From Micromonospora sp. HM5-17 (lineage in GTDB: Bacteria; Actinomycetota; Actinomycetes; Mycobacteriales; Micromonosporaceae), in assembly GCF_003762835.1 (NCBI RefSeq), contig NZ_RJWA01000008.1:62001-126000 (forward strand): 64,000 nucleotides of DNA. The letters are read 5' to 3'. Each line of letters begins with the position of its first letter. Position 1 is the stretch's first letter. The notes under the pieces are model-generated. The model did no database searches and was not told the DNA's origin. It saw only the letters and a list, made by a program, of their open reading frames with translations. Position numbers and translations under genes: made by a program. Positions 38,790 through 46,978 of this stretch are shown one piece after another.

Positions 38790-40454
38790 ATGAAAAGACC
38801 GAGATCGTGGCGGCTCACGGCCGTCGCCCTGGCCGGGGCGCTGGCCGTGTTCGGGTGCACCGGCACCGAGCAGCCGTCGGGTCCGACCGTCGCCGGCATG
38901 ATCGACTATCTCGACTTCGGTGACTTCGGCGGCGGCAGCAACCCGCAGGCCAACTACAACCCGTACCTCGAGGGCACCAACCTGGGGGCCGTCGGCTACG
39001 TCTTCGAGCCGCTGGTGGTCTTCGACAACTACAACTGCATCCCCAAGCCCTGGTTGGCCAGCGAGTACGCCTGGACGGACCCGCGGACGCTGAGGTTCAC
39101 CCTGCGGGACGGGGTGACGTGGAACGACGGCCAGCCGTTCACCGCCGAGGACGTGGCGTTCAGCTTCAACCTGATCAAGGAGCACAGGGCGCTCGACACC
39201 AAGGGCGTCTGGCGCTATCTCCGCAGCGTCGTCGCCACCGACCCGCGTACCGTCACCATGACCTTTGCCGAACCGGGGGCGTCCGCCTTCACCCTCGTCA
39301 CGGATGTGCGGATCGTGCCGAAGCACATCTGGTCGACCGTGGCCGACCCGGTCACCTTCACCAACGCCGAGAATCCGGTCGGCACCGGGCCGTTCACCGT
39401 CAAGTCGTTCAACCCGCAGCAGCTCACCATCGCCCGCAATCCCGGCTACTGGCAGGCGGACAAGGTGAAGGTCGAGGAGATCCGCTTCCACAAGGCGGAC
39501 GGTGGCGGCCAGATCGACCAGCTCAAGCTCAGCCGCGGCGAGTACGACCACAACGCGATGTTCGTTCCGGACATCAAGAAGGCGTACGTCGACCGGGATC
39601 CCGAGTTCAACCACTACTGGTACCCGCCGGGCGGGACGATCAGCCTCTACCTGAACCTCACCCGGGCGCCCTTCGACGACGTGGCGTTCCGGCGCGCCCT
39701 GACCACCGCGGTCAACCGGCCGGAGATCGCCGACAAGGCCCAGCTCGGGTACGTCACGCCGGCCAGCCAGAGCGGGCTGGTCGTACCCGGCCAGGCCGGT
39801 TGGCTCCCGTCGGACATCCCCAACCAGGGGGTCATCGGGTACGACCCGGCCAAGGCCGACGCCGCGCTCACCGCGGCGGGGTATCCCAAGGACGCCCAGG
39901 GCCGGCGGCTCGGCAAGGACGGCAAGCCGATCGAGTTCACGTTCAAGGTGCCGGGGAGCTGGACGGACTGGGTCCAGGCCGCCAAGATCGTGGTGGAGAA
40001 CCTGACCGCGCTGGGGTTTCGGGTCGACCTCCAGACGCCCACCCCCGAGGCGTACGAGGCCGACCGGGCGATCGGCAGCTACGACGCGCTCTTCGGCGTG
40101 CACGGCGGCAGTTGCAACATGTTCCGCAACTTCCAGGAGCCGCTGGCCAGCGACCAGTCCGCGCCGATCGGACAGAAGGCGGCCAGCAACTTCGTCCGGT
40201 GGACCGATCCGCGTACCGACCAGCTCATCGCGCAGCTGCGGGTGGCCACCGACGAGGCCGCCCAGAAGGCGGCGGTCGCCGAACTCGCCAGGATCATGAT
40301 GGACCAGGTGCCGATGATTCCGCTCTGGTACGGCGCGAAGTGGTTCCAGTACCGCACCAAGAAGGCGGTGGGCTGGCCCAACGAGAAGAACCCGTACGCC
40401 GCCCCCAGCGACAACCTGCTGATCATCACCAACCTGCGGCCGGCGGGAAGCTGA
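38790..40454 (+). CDS. ABC transporter solute-binding lipoprotein, SBP_bac_5 family
   Basis: 554 residues, ATG 38790 after an excellent AGGAGGT. Lipobox AVFGC (Cys about 21) anchors it outside. The family-5 fold is shown by LRFTLRDGVTWNDGQPFTAEDV and NPVGTGPF. Although related to dipeptide-binding proteins, several family members bind cello-, xylo- or galacto-oligosaccharides. The surrounding glycosidases favour an oligosaccharide. It has no copy of the operator immediately upstream. Confidence 0.93.
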   Translation: MKRPRSWRLTAVALAGALAVFGCTGTEQPSGPTVAGMIDYLDFGDFGGGSNPQANYNPYLEGTNLGAVGYVFEPLVVFDNYNCIPKPWLASEYAWTDPRTLRFTLRDGVTWNDGQPFTAEDVAFSFNLIKEHRALDTKGVWRYLRSVVATDPRTVTMTFAEPGASAFTLVTDVRIVPKHIWSTVADPVTFTNAENPVGTGPFTVKSFNPQQLTIARNPGYWQADKVKVEEIRFHKADGGGQIDQLKLSRGEYDHNAMFVPDIKKAYVDRDPEFNHYWYPPGGTISLYLNLTRAPFDDVAFRRALTTAVNRPEIADKAQLGYVTPASQSGLVVPGQAGWLPSDIPNQGVIGYDPAKADAALTAAGYPKDAQGRRLGKDGKPIEFTFKVPGSWTDWVQAAKIVVENLTALGFRVDLQTPTPEAYEADRAIGSYDALFGVHGGSCNMFRNFQEPLASDQSAPIGQKAASNFVRWTDPRTDQLIAQLRVATDEAAQKAAVAELARIMMDQVPMIPLWYGAKWFQYRTKKAVGWPNEKNPYAAPSDNLLIITNLRPAGS

Positions 40455-40521
40455 GTCCGCCGAGCCCGGCCGGTGCCGACCGGCGCCGGCCGGGTCGTCG
40501 GACGTGGAAGGGAGGGCCCCG

Positions 40522-41517
40522 ATGGCCTACTTCGCCAGACGCTTCGCCTTCTTCGTCGCCACCCTCTGGGCGGCGGTGACGCTGAACTTCCTGATTCCCC
40601 GGCTTCAGCCGGGCGACCCGGCGGAGGCGATGGTGTCCCGGCTCGTCGGCCGGAGCGAGAGCGTCGATCCGGCCCAGGTCGAGGCGGTACGCCTGATGCT
40701 CGGCACGCCCGAGGGCAACCTCCTCGACCAGTACGTGCACTACCTCGGCGCGGTGCTGCGGGGCGACTTCGGGATCTCGTACAGCTACTTCCCGTACCCG
40801 GTCACCCACATGATCGGGCAGGCGCTGCCCTGGACGGTCGTCCTGGTCGGGGTCACCCAGATCCTCTCGTTCGTGGTGGGGACGCTGCTCGGCGCCTGGG
40901 CCGCGTACCGCCGGAACAGCCGGACCGACTCGGTGATCACCCTCGGTTCCACCTTCATCGGCACCCTGCCGTTCTTCTGGGTGGCGCTCCTGCTCGTCTA
41001 CGTCTTCGCGATCACGCTGCGCTGGTTCCCGGAACGCGGCGGGTACGGCGGCGGCAGTAGTCCGGGCTGGAACTGGCTGTTCATCTCGGACGCGTTCCAG
41101 CACAGCGTCCTGCCCGGGCTCGCCCTGCTGATCACCGGGCCGATCGGCTGGATCATCGGGATGCGGAACAACATGGTGCAACACCTGGGGGAGGAGCACA
41201 CCCGGCTCGCCGTCGCCCGGGGACTGCCCCGGCGCCGGATCGCGCTCGCGTACGGTGCCCGGATCGCCATCCTGCCCAACGTCACCGGCTTCGCCATCGC
41301 GCTCGGCGGCCTGGTCGGGGGCACCGTGCTGGTGGAGACGGTCTTCAACTATCCGGGGATGGGACGGCTGCTGCTCGAGGCGGTGTCCAACCGGGACTAC
41401 CCATTGATGCAGGCGATCTTCCTGTTCGTCACCATCGGCGTGCTGGTGGCGAACTTCCTGGCCGATGTCCTCTACGGGGTGCTGGATCCCTGGGTCCGAA
41501 GGGCGGAGACGACATGA
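40522..41517 (+). CDS. ABC transporter permease, DppB type
   Basis: 331 residues. ATG 40522 is chosen over GTG 40504 because GGAAGGGAGG precedes it. Six hydrophobic helices and the DppB-type EAA loop (ARGLPRRRIALAYGARIAILP) are visible, with the start motif FLIPRLQPGDPAEA. It forms the channel with the DppC-type partner downstream. The stop overlaps a 47-codon ORF. Confidence 0.93.
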   Translation: MAYFARRFAFFVATLWAAVTLNFLIPRLQPGDPAEAMVSRLVGRSESVDPAQVEAVRLMLGTPEGNLLDQYVHYLGAVLRGDFGISYSYFPYPVTHMIGQALPWTVVLVGVTQILSFVVGTLLGAWAAYRRNSRTDSVITLGSTFIGTLPFFWVALLLVYVFAITLRWFPERGGYGGGSSPGWNWLFISDAFQHSVLPGLALLITGPIGWIIGMRNNMVQHLGEEHTRLAVARGLPRRRIALAYGARIAILPNVTGFAIALGGLVGGTVLVETVFNYPGMGRLLLEAVSNRDYPLMQAIFLFVTIGVLVANFLADVLYGVLDPWVRRAETT

Positions 41518-41657
41518 GCGGGCACAGCCGGCGAACCATCGGGGTCAGGGCGGCGTCCCGGGGCGGCCCCGCCCCCGGTCCGCTCCGCGGCCAACGTCGG
41601 ACCGGCGCCGGTCCGGACCCGGTCCGGACCGCCCGGCGCGGCGGGGTGCCGGCATGA
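41514..41657 (+). CDS. 47-residue Arg/Gly/Pro-rich bridging ORF
   Basis: ATG 41514 overlaps the DppB-type stop, and its TGA at 41655-41657 overlaps the ATG of the next permease (41654). The peptide begins MSGHSRRTIGV and has low complexity. It probably couples translation of the two permease genes, and a function for the peptide itself is uncertain. Confidence 0.35.
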   Translation: MSGHSRRTIGVRAASRGGPAPGPLRGQRRTGAGPDPVRTARRGGVPA

Positions 41658-42625
41658 GCACGTCCGTACCGGCGGTGCCGGTCCCCGGTGCCGATCCCGA
41701 GCGGGTGCAGGCCACCGCCGTCGACCTCGGGCGCCGGTCGTGGCTGCCCGGCTGGTTCCTCATCCTCTGGCGCAACCGCAAGTGCCGGATCGGCCTGGTG
41801 ATGCTGGCCGGCTTCGCGCTGGTCGCCCTCCTCGCCCCGGTGCTCGCCCCGGCCGACCCGCGGGACGACTCCTTCCCGACCTCGGCTGGCCCGTCCGCCG
41901 CGCACTGGTTGGGTACCACCGCCCAGGGTGAGGACGTCCTCTCCCAGCTGATCTTCGGTGCCCGCACCTCGCTGGTGGTCGGGATCGCCGCCGGGGCGCT
42001 CTCCACCCTGATCGGCCTGGTCGTCGGACTGACCGCCGGCTACCGGCAGGGTCTGGTGGACGAGGTTCTGTCGTTCGTCATCAACCTCGGGCTGGTGGTG
42101 CCGACGCTGCCGCTGATGGTGACCCTGGCGGCGTACTCGCCGGTACGGGGCCAGTGGCTGATCGTTCTGGTCATCAGCGTCACCGGCTGGGCGTACGGCG
42201 CCCGCGTCAAACGGTCGCAGATCATCACCCTGCGGACCCGCGACTACGTCACCGCGGCCCGCTTCGCCGGCGACCGCACGGCCCGGATCATCGCCCGGGA
42301 GATCGTCCCCAACATGACCTCCCTGATCGTCGCCGGCTTCATGGGAGCGACGCTCGGCGCGATCGGCGGCGAGGCGGGACTGGCCTTCCTCGGTCTCGGT
42401 GACCCGCAGACGGTGAGCTGGGGAGGCATGCTCAACGAGGCCAGCCTCGGCGGCGCCATGCTGACCGGGCAGTGGGCCTGGCTGATCGCCCCGGGTCTCG
42501 CGCTGTCGCTCCTGATCACCTCGTTCACACTGGTCAACTTCGGGGTCGACGCGCTCAGCAAATCCGCGCCAGCCGCAGGTCCGGATCGGCTCCATTCCCG
42601 GCCGTCCACCGGACCTCTCCCGTGA
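41654..42625 (+). CDS. ABC transporter permease, DppC type, altered C-terminus
   Basis: 323 residues. OppC_N segment (LILWRNRKCRIGLVML) and five or more membrane helices are present, with HWLGTTAQGEDVLSQLIFGAR and the EAA loop AARFAGDRTARIIAREIVP. The family normally ends near VDALSNPRL. Here VDALS is followed by KSAPAAGPDRLHSRPSTGPLP, read from sequence that, in another frame, encodes the C-terminus of a missing ATPase. The core looks intact and the last 22 or so residues are foreign. Confidence 0.9.
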   Translation: MSTSVPAVPVPGADPERVQATAVDLGRRSWLPGWFLILWRNRKCRIGLVMLAGFALVALLAPVLAPADPRDDSFPTSAGPSAAHWLGTTAQGEDVLSQLIFGARTSLVVGIAAGALSTLIGLVVGLTAGYRQGLVDEVLSFVINLGLVVPTLPLMVTLAAYSPVRGQWLIVLVISVTGWAYGARVKRSQIITLRTRDYVTAARFAGDRTARIIAREIVPNMTSLIVAGFMGATLGAIGGEAGLAFLGLGDPQTVSWGGMLNEASLGGAMLTGQWAWLIAPGLALSLLITSFTLVNFGVDALSKSAPAAGPDRLHSRPSTGPLP

Positions 42626-42731
42626 TCACGACGGATGCCTGTTCGCCCCGCGCTGCCCGTACGCCGAGGAGGCCTGCCGCCGGCGCCACCCGGCGCTCCT
42701 CCCCGACCGCGCCGGGGCGGTCCGGTGCCTG
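42579..42731 (+). pseudogene. Remnant of an oligopeptide-type ABC ATPase (DppD C-terminal oligo_HPY segment)
   Basis: In the frame shared with the downstream ATPase, this stretch reads SIPGRPPDLSRDHDGCLFAPRCP, then AEEACRRRHPAL and VRC. That is the cysteine-rich C-terminal oligo_HPY motif of DppD/OppD ATPases. No Walker motifs of that ATPase exist anywhere between the permease and this stretch. About 280 codons are therefore missing. The remnant is in frame with the next domain, so the original gene may have been a fused DppD-DppF protein. Confidence 0.8.
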
Positions 42732-43700
42732 GTGGCCCAGGAGGACCGGCTGCCCCCACCGGGCGCGGCCGTCGCCACCCCGGCCGGCGGCGACGCGTCC
42801 GCCGATACGGACGCCGCCGGGGCCGGTCCGGCAGAGGGGCCGGACCGGTTCGGTCCGGTCCTCGTGGTCGAGGACGTCGACAAGCGGTACGTCACCCGGC
42901 GTGGACTGCGCACCACCTCGATTCACGCGGTGCGCGGCGTGTCGCTGGAGCTCCACCGCGGCCGGGTGACCGCCCTGGTCGGGCAGAGCGGCAGCGGCAA
43001 GAGCACCATCGCCCGACTGGTCACCGGGGTCGAGCGGCCCACCTCCGGCCGGGTCCGGTTCCGCCCCGACCCGGCGGCCGCGGGCGCACCCGACCCGGGC
43101 CCGGAGGGCGAGATCCGGGTGGACCGGCTGCGCGGCCGACCGCTGCGCGAGTACCGGCGGCACGTGCAGATGGTGTTCCAGGACCCGTTCAGCGCGCTCA
43201 ACCCGACCCGGACGGTCGCGTACGCCCTGTCTCGTCCGCTCGTCAACTACCGTGGCCTGCGGGGCGCGGCGGTGCGGGACCGCGCCGCCGAACTGCTGGA
43301 GGCGGTGGGGCTCGCACCGGCCGGGCAGTTCCTCGACAAGCTGCCGCACCAGCTCTCCGGCGGGCAGCGGCAGCGGGTGGTCATCGCCCGCGCCCTGGCG
43401 CCGGAGCCGCAGGTCCTGGTCGCCGACGAGCCGATCTCCATGCTGGACGTCTCGATCCGGGCGGAGATCCTGGACCTGCTCGGCGCGCTGGTGCGTCGCC
43501 AGCGGCTGGCCATGCTCTACATCACCCACGACCTGTTGAGCGCCCGGGTGCTCGCCGACGAGGTGCTGGTCCTCCGCGAGGGCACGGTGGTGGAGCGCGG
43601 GGCGACGCTGGAGGTGATCGGCGCGGCGCGGCACGACTACACCCGGCTCCTGCTGGACGCCATCCCGACCCCGTTCGCCGGGGAACCCCGGCCGGCCTGA
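42732..43700 (+). CDS. ABC transporter ATP-binding protein, DppF type
   Basis: 322 residues from GTG 42732; there is no better start, because the frame upstream is the remnant of the lost ATPase. After an Ala/Pro-rich linker, the domain has Walker A GQSGSGKST, Q-loop VFQDPFSALNP, signature LSGGQRQR, Walker B VLVADEP and switch YITHD. The normal transporter needs two ATPase halves and only this one remains here. The importer may use it twice, borrow a partner, or be inactive. It is convergent with the broken GH13 gene. Confidence 0.88.
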   Translation: MAQEDRLPPPGAAVATPAGGDASADTDAAGAGPAEGPDRFGPVLVVEDVDKRYVTRRGLRTTSIHAVRGVSLELHRGRVTALVGQSGSGKSTIARLVTGVERPTSGRVRFRPDPAAAGAPDPGPEGEIRVDRLRGRPLREYRRHVQMVFQDPFSALNPTRTVAYALSRPLVNYRGLRGAAVRDRAAELLEAVGLAPAGQFLDKLPHQLSGGQRQRVVIARALAPEPQVLVADEPISMLDVSIRAEILDLLGALVRRQRLAMLYITHDLLSARVLADEVLVLREGTVVERGATLEVIGAARHDYTRLLLDAIPTPFAGEPRPA

Positions 43701-43725
43701 CCCGCCGGCCCCGCCGCCGGTCCGG

Positions 43726-45187
43726 TCAGCCCAACCAGGCCGCGGCGCCCGGTGGCAGGGTCGCGCCCGGCACCGGCGCGCTGGCGAGGAGCACCTCGGC
43801 GCCGTAGCGCCGCCAGGGCACGGGCCGGTCGGAGAGGTTGGCCACGCAGGTCGGTCCGGCGCCGCGGCGGAAGGCGAGGACTTTCTCCGGTCCGGGCAAC
43901 CAGGTCGGCACCGGCGACCGGCCGCGCCAGAGGGCGGTACGCAGGGCCAGCGCGGACCGGGTGAACGCCAGCGCCGAGCCGGGGTCCGTCGACTGGACCT
44001 CGACCGACCACGAGCCCCAGTCGGGCGGCTGGGGCAGCCACGGCGTCGAGCCCGCCGGCCCGAAGCCGTAGGGGGCGGGGCCGGCGGTCCAGGGCAGTGG
44101 CACCCGGGCCCCGTCCCGGCCCCGGTCGGTGCCGCCGGAACGGCGGTACACCGGGTCGCGGATCGCGTCGTCCGGCAGGTCCACCTCGGGCAGGCCGAGC
44201 TCGTCACCGGCTGGCCGCCCGCCGAACGTCGTGGCTGCCGTGCACCCAGGCCGGCAGCCGGCCGTGCCGGGTGGTGACGGCGAGCAGCTCCGCCGCGCCC
44301 TCCCGCCAGTCCGCCGCCCGCAGCGGCCAGAACAGCGGGTCCATCGCGAAGGCCTGACCGAGTTCGTCGGGCCGCAGGTACGGACCCAGCACCCCGGGCC
44401 CGCCCCACACCTCAGCGACGCCCAGCCGGTCGCCCGGATACCCGGCGAGGATCCGTGCCCACCGCCGGTACACCTCGTGCACCTCCGGCAGGTCGCTGTA
44501 CGGCGCCGGGTCGCCCGGCCGCCAGCCCGGCGGCAGCTCCGGGTAGTCCGGATCCTTCGCGATCGACCCGGCGGCGTCGAACCGCACCCCGTCGACCCCG
44601 CGGTCGAGCCAGAACCGCAGCGTCGCGGCGGCGTCGGCGGCGACCTCCGGATGGTCGTGCCGCAGGTCGGGCTGCTCGACGTCGAACAGGTGCAGGTACC
44701 ACTCGCCGTCCCCGAACGGTGCCCAGGCCGGACCGCCGAAGATGGACGGCCAGCCGTTCGGCGGCAGCTCGCCCCTCGGGCCCCGGCCCGGCCGGACGTG
44801 GAACCGGGCCCGCTCCGGCGAACCCGGGCCGGCCCGACGGGCGGCCTGGAACCACGGGTGGGCGCTGGAGACGTGGTTGAGCACCAGGTCGACGATGACG
44901 CGCAGGCCCAGCCGATGGGCCTCGGCGACCAGGTCGTCCACATCGGAGAGTGCGCCCAGCCGGGGATCGACCGCGCGGTGGTCCGTGACGTCGTACCCGG
45001 CGTCGTGGTCGGCGGTGGGGTAGAACGGGGTCAGCCAGATCGCGTCCACCCCGAGGTCACGCACGTACTCTAGCCGGCTCCGGACCCCGGGCAGGTCACC
45101 CAGGCCGTCGCCGTCGGAGTCGGCGTACGAGCGGACGTAGATCTCGTAGGTGACGGCCTCGCGCCACCAGGGGCGTTCCACGGTCAC
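43726..45187 (-). pseudogene. GH13 alpha-glucosidase-like, internal deletion and frameshift
   Basis: The reading frame from GTG 45187 encodes 327 residues with GH13 landmarks: YEIYVRSYADSDGDG, LTPFYPT, DLVLNHVS, the nucleophile region GVRFDAAGS, and acid/base Glu in VAEVWGG. It reaches HGSHD and then stops at 44204. The C-terminal part resumes in another frame (DELGLPEVDLPDDAI, then VPLPW, to 43726). The conserved stretch that should follow 'HD' (ALLLLLPGTxYLYQGEE) is missing. Roughly 55-60 codons are lost, leaving a non-multiple of three. The gene is likely inactive, unless this is an assembly artefact. Its start overlaps the GH39 stop (GTGA), marking an original three-gene operon. Confidence 0.8.
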
Positions 45188-46974
45188 GGCACCAGCTCGA
45201 TCAGTGACATCGACGGCATCGGCAGCGGCACGGTGAGGTCGACGGCCCCGTCCCCGGGAGTGACCCGGTACGGCGGGTGGACGTCGGCGAGCCGGTCGGC
45301 GGCGCGCAGCCGTGCCCACTGCTCCTCGCTCGGCCAGGCGGTCACGCCGAGGCGCCGCGCGGTGGCGCCGAGATTCGACGTCTCGTCGTCCAGGCGCCGG
45401 TGTCGCAGCCGGTACGCCGACGCCGCCAGCCCCTCGATCCGGAGCCGGACCCGCCGGTCCAGCCAGCGCCGGTGGGACGCAGGCCGGTCCAGCACCCCCT
45501 GGTCGAGGGTGCCGTTCCACACCACGACGGCCACCCGCCCGGTCGCCGGGTCGATCGACGGCCAGGCCCGCACCAGCGAGCCGGCGCCGTCGCCCTCGAT
45601 CTGGTGCTCGGTCTCCCACTCGGCGAGCTGGTCGAGCATCCACAGGGCCCAGAACCGTGGCTTGGCCAACCCGCCCACCGAGAGCAGGCCGAACCCGCCG
45701 TGCAGCAGGGCCGGCGGCCGGCCCAGCTCCTCGAAGTGGTCACTCGCGACCCAGCAGGAGAGCGCCGCGACCCGGCCGGCGGCAGACCGCATCCCGGTCG
45801 CGACGAACGCGGCGGCCCACGCGGTGTCGTTGACCGGAGCGAAGTGGGTGGGCGTCGGTCCCCACTCGGTCCAGCGCAGCGGCGTACCGGCCCGGCCGTG
45901 TCGGGCGAGGAGGGGCCGGAGGTCCACGGGCGGGCTGCCGTAGACGTGGGTGGAGAGGAAGTCCAGCGGTGCGCCGGTCGCCTCGACGTGGGCGAGGAAC
46001 GGCGCGATCCAGCGGGTCGCCGCCGTCGCCGGGCCGCCGACCGGCAGCTCCGGGCAGGCGCGGCGGACGGCATGGGCGGTGACCTCGTACAGCCGGAGGT
46101 AGTCGGCACGGCTGCCGGTCCAGAAGCAGTCCAGGTCCGGCTCGTTCCACACCTCGACCGCCCAGTGGCGCACCTCCGCGACGCCGACCCGGTCGCGCAG
46201 GTGCCGGACCAGGTCGCCGACCAGCCCGGCCCAGCGGTCCCAGTCTCGGGGCGGGCTGGCCACGCCGGCCGCGGTGACCTCCCGCGACGGGTCCCGGGCC
46301 AGCGCCCTCGGCATGAACGACAGCTCCAGCACCGGTCGCAGCCCGGTCGGCGCCAGCGCGTCGAGCACGGCGTCCACCCCGGTGAAGTCGTGCACCGGTA
46401 CGCCGTCGACCTCGCGGTAGACGCCGAGGTCGTCGCCGAGGATGCCGTGCGCGCGTACCCGTGCGACGCCGAGTTCCCGCCGTACCCGGCCCAGCGCGGC
46501 GGCGAGTCCGGCGCCCATCTCCTCGCCGCCGACCCGGGCCCGGCAGAGCAGCAGGCTCAGGTGCTCGGAGCCGATCATGTCGCGCCACGGCCGGTGCAGC
46601 GGTCCGGTCGGGCGGTGGGCCCGCACGGTCAGCGTCACCTGGCCCTCCCCCGCGCATCGGGCCGTGCCGTGGCGGCCGGGCGACCACGTCGTCACCGGCT
46701 CCGACGGTGGGCCCAACGGCTCCGCGTCGGACCGGTCGGGGTCGAGGAGGGGCCGGACCGCGTATCGGACGGACCGGCCGGGCTCGACGGTGGTGTCCGG
46801 GTACGGCGGGCCGGGGACGGCGAGCAGGTCGCCGCCCCGGTGGTCGACCACCCGCGCCGGACCGTCTCCGTCGGCCCGGTGCACGAGGTAGCCGACGGCA
46901 CCGGGCACCGGGTCCCAGTCGACGGTGACCTGGCCGCGCCCGACCCGGACCCGTACCTGGGGACGGGGTGGCAC
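45184..46974 (-). CDS. GH39-like glycosidase, second of a tandem pair
   Basis: 596 residues from GTG 46974, 4 bp after the stop of the upstream paralog. An N-terminal Fn3-like segment (VDWDPVPGAVGYLVHRAD) is followed by a clan A TIM barrel with acid/base Glu in VEVWNEPDLDCFW and nucleophile Glu in LRWTEWGPTPTH. A beta-sandwich C-terminus follows. It is closely similar along its whole length to the neighbour at 46979-48832. GH39 enzymes are beta-xylosidases or iduronidase-like, and the sugar here is not certain. No signal peptide. Confidence 0.85.
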   Translation of the reverse strand: MPPRPQVRVRVGRGQVTVDWDPVPGAVGYLVHRADGDGPARVVDHRGGDLLAVPGPPYPDTTVEPGRSVRYAVRPLLDPDRSDAEPLGPPSEPVTTWSPGRHGTARCAGEGQVTLTVRAHRPTGPLHRPWRDMIGSEHLSLLLCRARVGGEEMGAGLAAALGRVRRELGVARVRAHGILGDDLGVYREVDGVPVHDFTGVDAVLDALAPTGLRPVLELSFMPRALARDPSREVTAAGVASPPRDWDRWAGLVGDLVRHLRDRVGVAEVRHWAVEVWNEPDLDCFWTGSRADYLRLYEVTAHAVRRACPELPVGGPATAATRWIAPFLAHVEATGAPLDFLSTHVYGSPPVDLRPLLARHGRAGTPLRWTEWGPTPTHFAPVNDTAWAAAFVATGMRSAAGRVAALSCWVASDHFEELGRPPALLHGGFGLLSVGGLAKPRFWALWMLDQLAEWETEHQIEGDGAGSLVRAWPSIDPATGRVAVVVWNGTLDQGVLDRPASHRRWLDRRVRLRIEGLAASAYRLRHRRLDDETSNLGATARRLGVTAWPSEEQWARLRAADRLADVHPPYRVTPGDGAVDLTVPLPMPSMSLIELVP

Positions 46975-46978
46975 CGGC

